Positions 10,685 to 22,101 of a stretch of DNA of 64,000 nt are shown here, in pieces. A program made the position numbers and the translations under genes. The DNA lies in assembly GCF_009905375.1 (NCBI RefSeq), contig NC_133657.1, forward strand, positions 42,892,192 through 42,956,191, in the 5' to 3' direction. Source of the DNA: Apium graveolens (Eukaryota > Streptophyta > Magnoliopsida > Apiales > Apiaceae). Below the pieces are notes generated by a model. That model ran no database searches. It was given only the letters and a program-made list of their open reading frames with translations, and was not told the origin of the DNA. The first letter of the stretch is position 1, and each line of letters begins with the position of its first letter.

Positions 10685-12086
10685 TACATATCAAAACGAA
10701 GCTCGTAACATGAGCTATCTAAACATGGCAGTGGTCATATTCTAGAAGGGGGTTCTCGGGTCCTAATGCTATGCACAAAAACAGTCCAAAGAAAATCGGA
10801 CGTTACGACGGCTATGTTTACGCGATTTCCAAATTTTAAACCATTCAAAACCAACCACAAACCAACCTCAAATCCAACATACAACCAACACCCATCCTTA
10901 TCACATCATAACAATCCCAACCAATTCAATTTAATCATTCATACTTATGCCTAAACTTAACTTTAATCATACTTAAGTTCTTTTAAATCAAAACCACAAC
11001 AATTACCATTCCATTTCACTACCATTCCAAATCCCAAACTCTAAATCATAACAACAAGCTACAATATCATCCTACTAATAAAAATCATCTTATAATATAT
11101 AGGAATCTAGGGTTGGAGATGGTATACCTTCCTTGAAGTGGTGGGAGGAGCTAGGAAGCCTTAAGAAGCTTTGAGAAGTCTTAAGAATGCTTGGATCTTC
11201 AAGAAAAACAAGAAAAATTTCAAGTTAAAAAACTTGAAAACACTATTCATTGTCTTCTTCTTTGATTAAATGAAGAAGATTGAGAAGGAATTAATGGCTT
11301 AAACTCATGATATAGTCCTAACTAAGCATGAAGATGATTAGGGAATTATCTTACCAATTTAGGAAGCTTGGATCTTTGATTTTGAATTTTTCTTGCCTTT
11401 TGAATAGTGAAAAGCCGAGAGCTTCAAAAATAAAGCCTTGGTTGCTTTTTGATTTTGATGAAAATGATTTACTTGGCTTGGTTGCTTGGTTTTTGTATTT
11501 GATTTAGTCAATTACCTTCTTGCCCTTGAATTTGTGTGGTTACAAAGCTACCACACCTCCTTCCTTCCCATGTCATGCTTATGTCATCCTGCATGATGTC
11601 ATCCTTCCCTTCCTTGTCCTCTTTCTATTGGTTGGATGACATCATTCCCACTAATCCCTTTGATTAACTTCCTAATCGTTTGCCTAATGACCGCTGATCT
11701 GTTATACGGTTCGCTTAACTTTCGTTCTCGTTTATCGTTTGAAGGATCATACCCGGGATCTTATTACTTAGGTTCCCTTAACCTTTCTCAATACATTATA
11801 TTCCTTTTATGATCCTCTATTATAATCCTTTAATTTAAATCCTTTTTTATCCTGTTACCTTATACTCAATTCTCTCCGTATCTAGTGGATTTCCGGGAAA
11901 AACCAAAGTGTTCGGAATTGGATTCTGACGATCTTTACATACACTTATATACTACATAGAGTACTAATAATATCCCAGAATATCCATAACAGAACCCCTA
12001 CATAGTGTGGCATGAAAAGTTTTCTCATTCAGCTAAAACACTATTCACAAGGGTTACAAAAAGTTGAAAATTTTAGGGTTATTACA

Positions 12087-12103
12087 GTCTCCCCTCCTTA
12101 AAA
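12087..12103 (-). other. polypurine tract of Tekay-1
   Basis: On the minus strand, TTTTAAGGAGGGGAGAC directly precedes the 3' LTR start TGTAATAACCC. This is where plus-strand DNA synthesis is primed. Confidence 0.88.
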
Positions 12104-12118
12104 GATTCCGTCCCGGAA

Positions 12119-12742
12119 TCAAACAAAAAACAAATGGGGGTACTTTTCTAGCATTGTGCTCTCTAGTTCCCAAGTTGATTCTTCCACGTTATGATTCTGC
12201 CATAGTACTCTGACTAGCTTGATCACTTTGTTCCGAAGCACCTGCTCCTTCTTATCCATAATCCTTACTGGCTTCTCCACGTAAGTTAGATCTGGCTGCA
12301 TATCCACCTGCTCGTACTCCACTATGTGTCTTGCATCCCGATGATACCTCCTTAGCATTGACACATGGAACACATTATGAATTTGTTGCAAATTAGGGGG
12401 TAGGGCTAGCTCGTAAGCTAACTTTCCAATCCGTCTTAATATCTCAAAAGGTCCAATGTATCTTGGGCTTAGTTTTCCTTTCTTTCCGAACCTCATTAAT
12501 CCCTTCCAAGGGGATACTTTCAACAGTACTAAGTCCCCTACTTCATATTCCTTATCCTTTCGGGCTAGGTCTGCATATTTCTTCTGTCTGTCTTGGGCTG
12601 CTACAAGTCGCCCTCTGATAAGATCCACTATATCTTTGGTCCTTTGGACCACTTCGGGTCCGAGCATCTTCCGTTCTCCTACTTCATCCCAGTATAAGGG
12701 AGATCGACACCTTCTTCCGTACAGGGCCTCATAAGGCGGCAT
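12119..12742 (-). pseudogene. pol: Tekay-1 integrase C-terminus with chromodomain
   Basis: This segment starts MPPYEALYGRRCRSPLYWDE, the end of the integrase core, and includes the GPF/Y-type stretch SPRYIGPFEILRRIGKLAYE. It finishes with a group-II-like chromodomain (about the last 50 residues, LVRVLWQNHNVEESTWELES). Chromodomains direct chromovirus integration to particular chromatin. It is out of frame with the preceding integrase ORF: a small deletion near 12,760 removed part of the core between LPLIE and YNNSF. It ends about 30 bases before the 3' LTR. Confidence 0.88.
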
Positions 12743-12767
12743 TCCGATGCTAGCATGAAAGCTATTG

Positions 12768-13688
12768 TTATAATAACTCGATCAACGGCAAGTGATCATC
12801 CCAACTTCCTTTAAGGTCTATTGCACAGACTCTCAACATATCCTCTAGTGTCTGGATGGTCCTTTCACTCTGTCCATCCATCTGGGGATGGTACGCGGTA
12901 CTCATATTTAACTTGGTCCCCGCACATTCCTGAAAGCTCCTCCAAAATCTGGAGTTGAACCTGGGGTCTCGGTCTGAGACAATGGACGCTGGGACTCCAT
13001 GTCGCGTCACTATTTCCTTAAGGTAAATGTCCACCAGTCTATCGACTGTGTATCTCTCATTGATAGGAATGAAATGAGCTGACTTTGTCAGTCGGTGTAT
13101 AATTACGCAAATGGCGTCGTGATTGGCTTTCGTCCTTGGCAAGCCTACAACAAAATTCATCGCTATCTGTTCCCATTTCCATTCGGGAATCTCCAGGGGT
13201 CGCAAAAGTCCACTGGGTCTCTGGTGCTCTGCCTTTACTCTTTGGCAAGTCAAACACTTGTTTACCCATTCTGCTACGTCCCTCTTCATGTTGGGCCACC
13301 AGTAATATTCCTTCAAATCCCTATACATCTTGGTACTTCCCGGGTGAATGGAATACCTTGAACTATGGCTTTCATCCAAAATCTCATCTTTAAGTTCTTG
13401 AACATTCGGAACCCAAATTCGGTAGGAGTACCTCATTATCCCTTTATCATCTTTCTCGGTATGGATCTCCTCTCCATTCATTGACTCTTTGCCTTCATTC
13501 GTTATTTTCTCCTGGCACAATCTGATCTTTTCCAATAACTCTGGCTGCATTGAGATCTCAAAAAGCTTTTCAGTTCCGGTTCCGGTTACCTTTACTTCTA
13601 TTTCCATTCTCTCAAAATCCCTTATCAACTCTTCCGAAGTCATTATCATTCTGAGTCTTTCCTTTCTACTAAGGGCATCAGCCACCAC
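12768..13688 (-). pseudogene. pol: Tekay-1 RNase H end and integrase core, first catalytic Asp replaced
   Basis: Integrase inserts the cDNA into chromosomes. The HHCC zinc finger is intact (H108, H115, C145, C148). In the D,D-35-E core the second Asp (VSDRDPRF) and the Glu (DGQSERT) are present. The first Asp is Asn178 ([12 protein letters not shown]), where relatives have MDF. The change fits a single G-to-A transition (AAT for GAT). A nearby usual Asp in DRLTKSAHF reads His. The frame is shifted from the upstream gag-pol ORF (overlap 13646-13688) and again at 12,768, so the copy cannot make normal integrase. Confidence 0.88.
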
Positions 13689-16600
13689 ATTGGCTTTCCC
13701 TGGATGATAGAAATCTCACAATCATAGTCCTTGATTAGTTCTAACCATCTCCTCTGGCGCATGTTGAGCTCTTTCTGCGTAAATATGTACTTGAGGCTCT
13801 TATGGTCTGTGAAAATCTCGCACTTCTCTCCATACAAGTAGTGCCTCCAAATTTTTAAAGCAAATACTATTGCCGCGAGCTCAAGGTCATGAGTAGGATA
13901 TCTAACCTCGTATTCCTTCAGTTGTCTCAACGCATACGGAATAACTTTACCGTGCTGCATAAGCACACATCCTAATCCTTTGTGCGACGCGTCACTATAT
14001 ATCACAAAATCTCCTTTTCCGTCCGGCAATGCCAATACCGGAGCCGTTATCAACCTTTTCTTTAATTCCTGAAAACTGTTCTCGCATTTCTCCGTCCATT
14101 CAAACTTCTCTATCTTACGAGTAAGTCGTGTCAAAGGGGCTGCGATCTTCGCAAAGTCCTGAACAAATCTACGATAGTAGCCGGCCAATCCTATGAAACT
14201 CCTTACCTCTGTGGGTGTGGTTGGCCTTTCCCAATTTGAGACCGCCTCTATCTTGGAGGGGTCGACCAATACTCCTTCTTTATTGATCACATGTCCTAAA
14301 AACTGTACTTCATTCCGCCAGAATTCACACTTCGAGAATTTGGCATATAACTGCTCCTCTCTGAGTATTCCTAGAGCTATCCTCAAATGCTCTGCATGTT
14401 CTGCCTCAGTCCTTGAGTAGATCAAAATATCATCGATAAAAACTATAACACACTTGTCCAAGTACTTCTTAAATACTCTATTCATTAAATCCATGAAAGC
14501 CGTTGGGGCGTTGGTTAATCCAAAGGACATTACCAAGAACTCATAATGCCCATACCTGGTACAGAATGCTGTCTTGGAAATATCTTCGGGTTTAATCTTT
14601 AGTTGGTGATATCCAGTTCTCAGGTCGATCTTGGAAAAATAAACAGCATCCTTTAGCTGGTCGAACAGATCGTCTATTCTAGGCAATGGGTACCTGTTCT
14701 TTATGGTTAGCTTGTTCAACTCTCGATAGTCGATGCACAACCTCATGCTCCCATCTTTCTTCTTAACAAATAAAACTGGTGCTCCCCACGGAGACACACT
14801 GGGTCTTATCATACCCTTATCCAAGAGTTCCTGCAATTGGATAGCTAATTCCTTCATTTCTAACGGGGCTAACCGGTAAGGTGCTTTTGAAACTGGCGCC
14901 GTCCCTGGGGCCAACTCAATAGCAAATTCAATCACTCTATCGGGTGGTAATCCCGGAAGGTCTTGTGGGAATACATCTTCAAATTCGTTGAGTACTGGAA
15001 TATCTTGTAAGTTGGGCACCTCCTTCTGCGTGTCCACCACATAGGCTAGGTAAGCCTCACTCCCTTTTCGTAGCATCCTTTTGGCCTGGGCCATGGTCAA
15101 AAATTTCTGCGCCTGCCTCTTTCCTCTAAATATAACTTCTTTCTTCCCGGGGATATTTAACTTAACTTTCTTCCCTTTACAGTCTATCTGAGCATCGTTG
15201 CTAGATAGCCAGTCCATTCCCAAAATCACATCAAACTCCCCTAATTTAAAAGGAATCAGATCAACACTGAAAGATTGTTCCCCTATGCCTATCTCACAGG
15301 CGGGGTGAATCTGGTTAACAGGAATAATTTCATGATTGGCTATTTCTACTTGTAAGGGTTCTATCAAGGGTTCAGCCTTAAGTCTTAACTTACGCGCAAG
15401 GTCCTTTGATATAAAAGATTTAGTTGCTCCCGAATCAAATAAAACATTTGCACTGACTGAATTTAGAGAAAGGGTACCTGCTATCACATCTGAATCTTTC
15501 ATAGCATCCTGGACTGTCATGTTGAAAGTCCTCGCAGTAGGTGGCTTATTAGAAGCAGCCCTGCTTGTTCCCGAAGCTGCTGGTTTGTTCATTGGGCATT
15601 CCCTCTTCCAATGACCCGGGCGTCCACACAGATGACAATTGGTGGTTGGAATGACGGTAGGGGCTGACGAAGGGCATTTATTTGAGTAGTGGCCTTCCCG
15701 ACCGCACTTAAAACAGGTTACTGGCTTTCTTTTACACTCCCCAGTGTGATTCCTTCCACATATGTTACAGGCTGGCAATGGGGGTCGAGACTGGTTGGAA
15801 TAGGACATTCTTGACTTCTGGCCGCCCTGGCTCACACTCACACTCATTGGCCGCTTAAATCCAGTGTTCTTTCCCGGTAGGGACACTGCTCCTCGATTAA
15901 ATCTAGTTGGGAAGCTCCTTCCTGCGGAACCTCCACCCATGCTCATACTTTTCCTCTTTATTCCTTTCTTCTCTCTTTCCTTCTGCATCTGTTCACTTCC
16001 AACTTCTACAATCGTTGCCTTTTGTACCAGAGTGGCATAGTCCGTAAGCTCAAGGATTGCCACCCTATTCTGAATCCACGGTTTCAGTCCCTGCTGAAAC
16101 CTCCTAGCTTTCTTTTCCTCGGTGCTCACAAACTCCGGCACAAACCTTGATAACTCAGTAAATTTCGCTTCGTACTCTGCTACAGACAAGTTATTCTGCT
16201 TTAGCTCCAAGAACTTGAGCTCCATCTGGTTTTCCATAAACCTCGGGAAATACTTTCCCAGAAACAACTGACTAAATCTCTCCCAGGTTATAATAGCATC
16301 TGTCTCCATGTTTTTCTTGGCCTCCCACCAGTAGTTAGCTTCTCCTTTCAGAAGGTAGGTAGCAAATACAGTCTTCTGTGCCTCCTCGGTACTCAAAATC
16401 TCAAAAGATTTCTCTATTTCCTTTAACCATGCCCTTGCCTCAACTGGGTCGGCTGATCCGTGGAACTCAGGGGGCTTAAGGGACTTAAAAGCCCTGAAAG
16501 AGTTTGCCACAGCATTGTTACTTCCTTGAGGGGGTGGGTTGGGTTGACGTTCCAAATTCTGCCTTAGGAGTTGCATGAACTGGCCCATGGGATCCATGCC

Positions 16601-16825
16601 TGGGTTTGGTACTGGTTGCTCAACCTCGATTTCTCCTTCTTCAGCCTCTATCTCAAATCCCTCAACATCATATGTTTCATCTTCCTCTTCATACAGGGAG
16701 TCATCCTGTTCCACATAATCCTCATCTTCCTCTTCACTGTGCTCCTGGTTCCTATCATCCTGGTTATGGCTTCCCTGGTCCTCAGATCCAGGGTTCGCCC
16801 TAGTTCCAATCTTTCTTGGCGGCAT
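13646..16825 (-). CDS. gag-pol: Tekay-1 Gag-protease-RT-RNase H polyprotein, 1059 aa
   Basis: This single frame encodes the structural protein and the replication enzymes of the element. An acidic N-terminus (1-75) leads to a retrotransposon Gag domain (about 110-260, [18 protein letters not shown]). Three CCHC-like knuckles lie at about 352-420 ([40 protein letters not shown]). Next come an aspartic protease with DSGA near 462 ([13 protein letters not shown]) and RT with FIDD near 795. RNase H starts near 943 (YSDASHKG). No internal stop occurs. The start is ATG at 16825 ([13 protein letters not shown]). It ends by a frameshift at the RNase H/integrase border, so the polyprotein lacks integrase in frame. 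Confidence 0.92.
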   Translation of the reverse strand: MPPRKIGTRANPGSEDQGSHNQDDRNQEHSEEEDEDYVEQDDSLYEEEDETYDVEGFEIEAEEGEIEVEQPVPNPGMDPMGQFMQLLRQNLERQPNPPPQGSNNAVANSFRAFKSLKPPEFHGSADPVEARAWLKEIEKSFEILSTEEAQKTVFATYLLKGEANYWWEAKKNMETDAIITWERFSQLFLGKYFPRFMENQMELKFLELKQNNLSVAEYEAKFTELSRFVPEFVSTEEKKARRFQQGLKPWIQNRVAILELTDYATLVQKATIVEVGSEQMQKEREKKGIKRKSMSMGGGSAGRSFPTRFNRGAVSLPGKNTGFKRPMSVSVSQGGQKSRMSYSNQSRPPLPACNICGRNHTGECKRKPVTCFKCGREGHYSNKCPSSAPTVIPTTNCHLCGRPGHWKRECPMNKPAASGTSRAASNKPPTARTFNMTVQDAMKDSDVIAGTLSLNSVSANVLFDSGATKSFISKDLARKLRLKAEPLIEPLQVEIANHEIIPVNQIHPACEIGIGEQSFSVDLIPFKLGEFDVILGMDWLSSNDAQIDCKGKKVKLNIPGKKEVIFRGKRQAQKFLTMAQAKRMLRKGSEAYLAYVVDTQKEVPNLQDIPVLNEFEDVFPQDLPGLPPDRVIEFAIELAPGTAPVSKAPYRLAPLEMKELAIQLQELLDKGMIRPSVSPWGAPVLFVKKKDGSMRLCIDYRELNKLTIKNRYPLPRIDDLFDQLKDAVYFSKIDLRTGYHQLKIKPEDISKTAFCTRYGHYEFLVMSFGLTNAPTAFMDLMNRVFKKYLDKCVIVFIDDILIYSRTEAEHAEHLRIALGILREEQLYAKFSKCEFWRNEVQFLGHVINKEGVLVDPSKIEAVSNWERPTTPTEVRSFIGLAGYYRRFVQDFAKIAAPLTRLTRKIEKFEWTEKCENSFQELKKRLITAPVLALPDGKGDFVIYSDASHKGLGCVLMQHGKVIPYALRQLKEYEVRYPTHDLELAAIVFALKIWRHYLYGEKCEIFTDHKSLKYIFTQKELNMRQRRWLELIKDYDCEISIIQGKPMWWLMPLVERKDSE

Positions 16826-16842
16826 GATTCTGATAATAATTA

Positions 16843-17238
16843 AAAAAATTATTGGGAAAATTCAACGTTAGGTCGCAATCATATACAACATTGTGCCTTG
16901 CACAGCTCTTATAATGGGGAGAACGTATATCGCAATTCTATTATTTTAAGAAAGTTCTAATACGAAGTGCAGTAATAATAATGATAAAAACAGTGATCCC
17001 GTCACTATGGAACTGAACCGAAAGGAAACAAATATATACATAATGCGAGAAATACATAGTTTGATCTGGTCAAAAGTACAACAGTGCTACAGTCATCTGT
17101 CCCAAAAGTGATACACAAGAGTCTATCTGTCTAGTCAGAAAAAGGGATGCTATATACAAGTCAACTATCCCGGAAAATTGGCTCTTACTAAGGCCTCGGC
17201 TAACTAGACAACTAGACTATTCCATCATCAATCCTGAA
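16843..17238 (-). other. non-coding leader between pre-gag ORF and gag
   Basis: About 400 bases separate the stop of the acidic ORF from the gag ATG. I see no ORF or repeat in it. How gag would be translated downstream of another ORF (splicing, reinitiation or internal entry) is not evident. Confidence 0.5.
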
Positions 17239-17952
17239 TCACACACCGGAGCGGGTCAGCTCCCATACCCTTTCCATCGCACGATGGAAGATATAGTCGG
17301 CCTGCCGCCTGGAGATCCTACCATGCCTGTCCCCCTGGAGAGATCTGAGTCTCGCTCGGGACGTGAGCTCTATCCCCGTAAGCTCCCTCCTCAAGGATCG
17401 GGGTATAGAAGCCCTAGTCTCATAAGCTCGGGTACGCCTACCCGCCCTCTCTGCATCCAACTCCCTCCTGGCCTCATCCAGTCGGCCCTCGGTAACACCC
17501 ACTCGGGTCCTCAATACATCCTGAACATATCCATGAGCTAACGAAGACTGCCTGTGGGCAGGGTCAAGAGGTGGTAAATCCGGAGCTGCTGAGGGTGCCT
17601 CCTCGGTCTGCCTAGGCTCGAAAGTATGGGTCTCTGAGCTGTCATCATCGGGAATCCAGGATAGTGGTGGAGGGGTAGGGGCTATGACCACCGGAAGTGT
17701 GGGTAATGGGGTACCAGCATACACTACCATAGGTCCAACACACTTCTCAGCTACTGGGACCTCATCTGGGTCCTCCTCATCTGGAATAGCAATAACCTCT
17801 GTCTCTGACTCCTCTGAGGGGTCCTCCTCATCCGAAATAGCAATGACCTCCGTCTCTGACTCCTCTGAGGGGTCCTCCTCATCCTCCTCCATCTCAGGCT
17901 CCTCCTGATCCTCAACATCTAGCAATGCCTCATCATGCTCACGCTCGAACAT
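17239..17952 (-). CDS. extra acidic ORF upstream of gag in Tekay-1, 237 aa, unknown function
   Basis: This intact ORF lies on the sense strand between PBS and gag. It starts MFEREHDEALLDVEDQEEPE. Residues about 27-75 are strongly acidic, with two tandem 17-residue repeats (EEDPSEESETEVIAISD, then the same with IPD) and a third partial unit; the DNA shows a 51-bp tandem repeat at 17760-17885. VIAISDEED resembles a SUMO-interacting motif. A Pro-rich linker follows, then a basic, Arg-rich helical C-terminus (RLDEARRELDAERAGRR onward) that could form a coiled coil. I recognise no retroviral domain. A shorter acidic ORF in the same place in Tekay-2 (56810 onward) argues against chance. Function unknown. 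Confidence 0.65.
   Translation of the reverse strand: MFEREHDEALLDVEDQEEPEMEEDEEDPSEESETEVIAISDEEDPSEESETEVIAIPDEEDPDEVPVAEKCVGPMVVYAGTPLPTLPVVIAPTPPPLSWIPDDDSSETHTFEPRQTEEAPSAAPDLPPLDPAHRQSSLAHGYVQDVLRTRVGVTEGRLDEARRELDAERAGRRTRAYETRASIPRSLRRELTGIELTSRARLRSLQGDRHGRISRRQADYIFHRAMERVWELTRSGV
17760..17885 (-). repeat. 51-bp tandem repeat within the pre-gag ORF
   Basis: Two near-identical units (about 5 differences) encode the repeated acidic, SIM-like peptide. Confidence 0.8.
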
Positions 17953-18147
17953 CTCAGGGTCCTCTATCTCAGGCGCCTACACATTAAACGAGCTAAGTTA
18001 CTATCATGATACTTATAAGGGTTCCCGTAAGGGTTTTAACTGTCAGCACTACTTTAAGTAGTCCGACCATGAACTTGGCAAGAGTTCTTATTATCTTTGT
18101 GAGTTTGTTATTATATCGTCGCATCATCTCTGAGGTTTATAACGCTT

Positions 18148-18160
18148 AGCTCTGATACCA
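18148..18160 (-). other. primer binding site of Tekay-1, initiator Met-tRNA type
   Basis: TGGTATCAGAGCT on the minus strand begins four bases after the LTR end at 18165. It is complementary to the 3' end of initiator tRNA-Met, the usual primer of Tekay elements. Confidence 0.9.
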
Positions 18161-18164
18161 TTTC

Positions 18165-21100
18165 TGTAACACCCCCAGATCCGGGGTCGGGGATCCGGGT
18201 CGTCACGGTCTTTCTTTCCACAATATCACTTCACTTAATTAATAATAATAACCTTATGCTGTGACCCCACACTAACACACACCACAACCCGTTATAGTCT
18301 CAGAGATGAAATTGAAATAAGTACAAGTCTTTGAATCCACCATTTAAAAGTTATTACAACCCAAAATGATTACTTGATAAATTTACAGTTAATTGCTATT
18401 ATCTGCCACAAGTTATAATTATACATAATTTGATTCTCAAAAGTAGATGGTCTGAACTACAATAGATCTACCTCTGCAGCTATAGCAGCTACAACATCAT
18501 CGGGAAGACGCGGGACGCTTCCCACGCGCTTGCGCTGGGTCTGCTGGAGTCTGGCCATCTCTCCTAACTGTTGTTGTGTGATGAAGAAATAAAGCAAGAG
18601 TGAGCCTTACAGCTCGCAAGATAATACATAGTGATAACAATAATATAAGTATCTAAATGGAGACTTACTAGAATCTTTATCATGTGTAAGATAATTACTT
18701 ACTAGATATAAGTAAAAACAAGGAATGAAGTTACCAATACTTCACTACACTTATATCATTTATAAAGCTACTTGAACTACCACCGTTCAAAGTATTATAA
18801 GTTTTAAAAAAAAACATCCCATAGATGAGACCACAAGTTAAGACTTGAATAGATTCAATCTTTGAAATATTATTGAATGAAATAAAGTTACGAGAAACTT
18901 TATTTAGTCCCGATATATATATATATATACCCACATATATATCTCTTAAACATTTCCTGGAACCTCTGTTATGTAAAGTATGAACAGAGTTTGAAACATC
19001 CAATGAATTTTGGAAAGGAAAAGAATTTTGGCATAAACCAGATATCTTGCTGATCAGGCAAAGATACCAATAAGTAACCTTTTCTACTAGTAGATGGATG
19101 AATCCCCCACCGGTCATCACCCTGGCCTCATTAGGACCTTGTGCTGGACCGCCACCCGGCCTCTTACGCGTTGATGGACTGCCACCCAGCCACTTACACT
19201 TTGATAGACCGTACCCCGGCCTGTCGCTTATGCCGACTCAATTAGATGGGCTTACTTCCCGAACATTGGGCAAGTAATCAATTCATTTATCAAAACAGCA
19301 ACCTTGTTGCGAATATAAAATACACCATAGAGCCGGATCCCTCAGGTTTTGAGCGAGTATTTAAATCCCCTTAAAAGGAAGATCTTAAATATAAAAATGA
19401 GTTTTGGGATCCGCTCTAACTTTTAAAAATCATTTTGAAGACTCGAAAACACTTTAAAGAGTGTTTGGAGTAAAACTGATTTAATGAAATAAATCAGTCC
19501 TGATATATTAGAAAATATCTGAATATTATTATTTAAATAATATTCTCATAAAGAATTATCTTTATAAAAATAATTGAAGTAGAAGTATTAAAACTTATAC
19601 TTGAAACGAGTATTAAATAACCAAAGATATACTTATATGAAAGTACTATCTTTATTTGAATAATCGAAAATAAGTTTGATTATTGACACCTTATTCTTTA
19701 ATAAAATAAAGAATATATTTTAGTAATGAGCGGAGTCATAATACCTCGAATGAATATTATAAATAATATTCATAAAATAAAGGAGGCATACATCCTCGAT
19801 TGAATATCCAAGTAATATTCAATAATAATATAAAGTTATCGAATAACCCTTATTCGATTAATAGTTTGGAAAACTATAACCATATATATATATATATAAA
19901 TATATATATATATCCATATCCATATATACAAAATCTACTCGGGATCCTCGACTCCCGGTTTTAGAAAATATTTTCACCTTTGGGTCCCTGTACTAAGGAT
20001 ATAGGCAAGTTACCGCTATCCTCTAGCATAGGTATTATGCAACTGTAAGCATTTTAACCAACAGATATATAATCCAAGAATATGAAACAGGCATGCATAT
20101 ATACCATATCACATGCTACAATATATCGCAAGAACTTGCTAATAACAAATATGCATTTATCGCAAGATCATGCATATACACATATACATCACAACAACAG
20201 TTATACGGGTAGAAAACTTGCCTGAGCGACTTGGGGTGATAAAAGGCTCGGGACGAGTCTGGTAACCTATAAACAACAAGTAAGTTGGAATTAAACCAAA
20301 ATCACTTGTAAATCTATACTTTAACTAACTTAGACTCTAAGGCTTGTTTTGCGCTCACTGATTCGCTTAAGTCACTCGGGTACCCTCGGCTCCACCATTT
20401 TTAATAATTTAACCTTTACGAGTTTTAAAGCGATTCCTTCGCGAGTGTCTTACCAACTGCCTAACACACTTACCATAAATGTTTCATACATTAATTAACC
20501 CTTTTTGGTCTTTAACCTATGTTTCAAAGTAAGGCGAGGGGAAAAGTTTCGTTCGCGAAACGCCGTTACTTGAAACGGTCGTTTCTCCTAAACCGTGCAT
20601 CGGAATCGAACGAACTACATATCAAAACGAAGCTCGTAACATGAGCTATCTAGACATGGCAATGGTAATAATCTATCAGGGGGTTCTCGGGTCCTAATGT
20701 TATGCACAAAAACAGTCTAAAGAAAATCGGACGTTACGACGGCTATATTTACGCGATTTCCAATATTTTAAACCATTCAAAACCATCCCAAATCAACCTC
20801 AAATCCAACATACAATCAACATCCATCCTTATCACATCATAACAACCCCAACCAATTCAATTTAATCATTCATACTTATGCCTAAGCTTAACTTTAATCA
20901 TACTTAAGTTCTTTTAATCAAAACCACAACATTTACCATTCCATTTCACTACCATTTCAAATCCCAAACTCTAAATCACAACAACAAGCTACATTAGCAC
21001 CCTACTAATCAAAATCATCTTATAATATATAGGAATATAGGGTTTGGAGATGGTATACCTTCCTTGAAGTGGTGGGAGGAGCTAGGAAGCCTTAAGAAGC

Positions 21101-22020
21101 TTTGAGAAGTCTTAGGAATGCTTGGATCTTCAAGGAAAACAAGAAAAACTTCAAGTTAAAAACTTGAAAACACTATTCATAGTCTTCTTCTTTGATTAAA
21201 TGAAGAAGATTGAGAAGGAATTAATGGCTTAAACTCATGATATAGCCCTAACTAAGCATGAAGATGATTAGGGAATTTACTCACCAATTTAGGAAGCTTG
21301 GATCTTTGTTTTTTTTTGAATTTTTCTTGCCTTTTAAATAGTGAAAAGCCGAGAGCAAAGATGAACAAGGCCTTGGTTTCTTTTTGATTTTGATCAAGAA
21401 TGAATTTGCTTGGCTTGGTTGATTTGTTTTTGTGTTTGATTTAGTCAATTACCTTCTTGCCCTTGAATTTGTGTGGTTACAAAGCCACCACACCTCCTTC
21501 CTTCCCATGTCATGCTTGTGTCATGTGGTGATGTCATCTTTCCCTCCTTGTCCCCTTTCTATTGGTTGGATGACATCATTCCCACTAATCCCTTTGATTA
21601 ACTTCCTAATCGTTTGCCTAATGACCGCTGATCTGTTATACGGTTCGCTTAACTTTCGTTCTCGTTTATCGTTTGAAGGATCATACCCGGGATCTTATTA
21701 CTTAGGTTCCCTTAACCTTTCTCAATACATTATATTCCTTTTTATGATCCTCTATTATAATCCTTTAATTTAAATCCTTTTTATCCTGTTACCTTATACT
21801 CAATTCTCTCCGTATCTAGTGGATTTCCGGGAAAAACCAAAGTGTTCGGAATTGGATTCTGACGATCTTTACATACACTTATATACTACATAGAGTACTA
21901 ATAATATCCCAGAATATCCATAACAGAACCCCTACATAGTGTGGCGTGAAAAGTTTTCTCATTCAGCTAAAACACTATTCACAAGGGTTACAAAAAGTTG
22001 AAAATTTTGGGGTTATTACA
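18165..22020 (-). repeat. Tekay-1 5' LTR (3856 bp)
   Basis: This is the partner of 8122-12086. It starts TGTAATAACCC on the minus strand at 22020, ends TGTTACA at 18165 and is followed by the PBS. It contains the same micro-ORF (18457-18558), the GTTTCGCGAACG block (about 20565-20620), an AT microsatellite, and imperfect roughly 35-bp repeats with CCACCCGGCC near 19135-19220. Confidence 0.92.
18457..18558 (-). other. 33-aa micro-ORF in Tekay-1 5' LTR
   Basis: This is the same ORF and length as 8415-8516. On the minus strand it is preceded by GGCTCACTCTTGC, a pyrimidine-rich stretch and CAACAACAG. It lies upstream of the PBS, so a full-length transcript starting before it would carry it ahead of the pre-gag ORF and gag. 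Confidence 0.4.
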
Positions 22021-22101
22021 ATAGTCAAAGAAAGAAAATTAACGTTTTGGGTATTCAAATATCAAATTAAAATAAAAATAAATAAGTTTGCGATGAACAA
22101 T
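22021..22101. other. short unassigned segment between Tekay-1 and the copia LTR
   Basis: This is an 80-bp AT-rich stretch with no terminal motif or gene. It is the right flank of Tekay-1 and the left flank of the copia element. Confidence 0.3.

Larger units (their letters stand above)
8122..12086 (-). repeat. Tekay-1 3' LTR (3965 bp)
   Basis: It is homologous along its whole length to 18165-22020. The minus strand starts TGTAATAACCC at 12086 and ends TGTTACA at 8122. It is 109 bp longer than the partner; most of that reflects extra copies of the roughly 60-bp GGAGTCATA unit at 9680-9890. Apart from the 33-codon micro-ORF it holds no gene; 10766-10954 (plus strand) is a low-complexity frame. 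Confidence 0.92.
8122..22020 (-). mobile_element. Tekay/Del-type Ty3/gypsy chromovirus, structurally complete (Tekay-1)
   Basis: Read on the minus strand: 5' LTR 18165-22020, PBS 18148-18160, extra acidic ORF 17239-17952, gag-PR-RT-RH 13646-16825, integrase 12768-13688 and 12119-12742 with C-terminal chromodomain, PPT 12087-12103, 3' LTR 8122-12086. The very long LTRs, the domain order and the chromodomain point to the Tekay/Del lineage. Both LTRs start TGTAATAACCC and end TGTTACA. The LTRs differ by several percent by eye plus indels, so it is not recent. There are at least two frameshifts. No matching 5-bp duplication flanks it: TACTA lies left and ATAGT right. Confidence 0.92.

Noticed and set aside
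18148..18160. tRNA-Met fragment
   Set aside because: Only the 12-13 bases complementary to the tRNA 3' end are present, directly after an LTR; these are primer binding sites, not tRNA genes.
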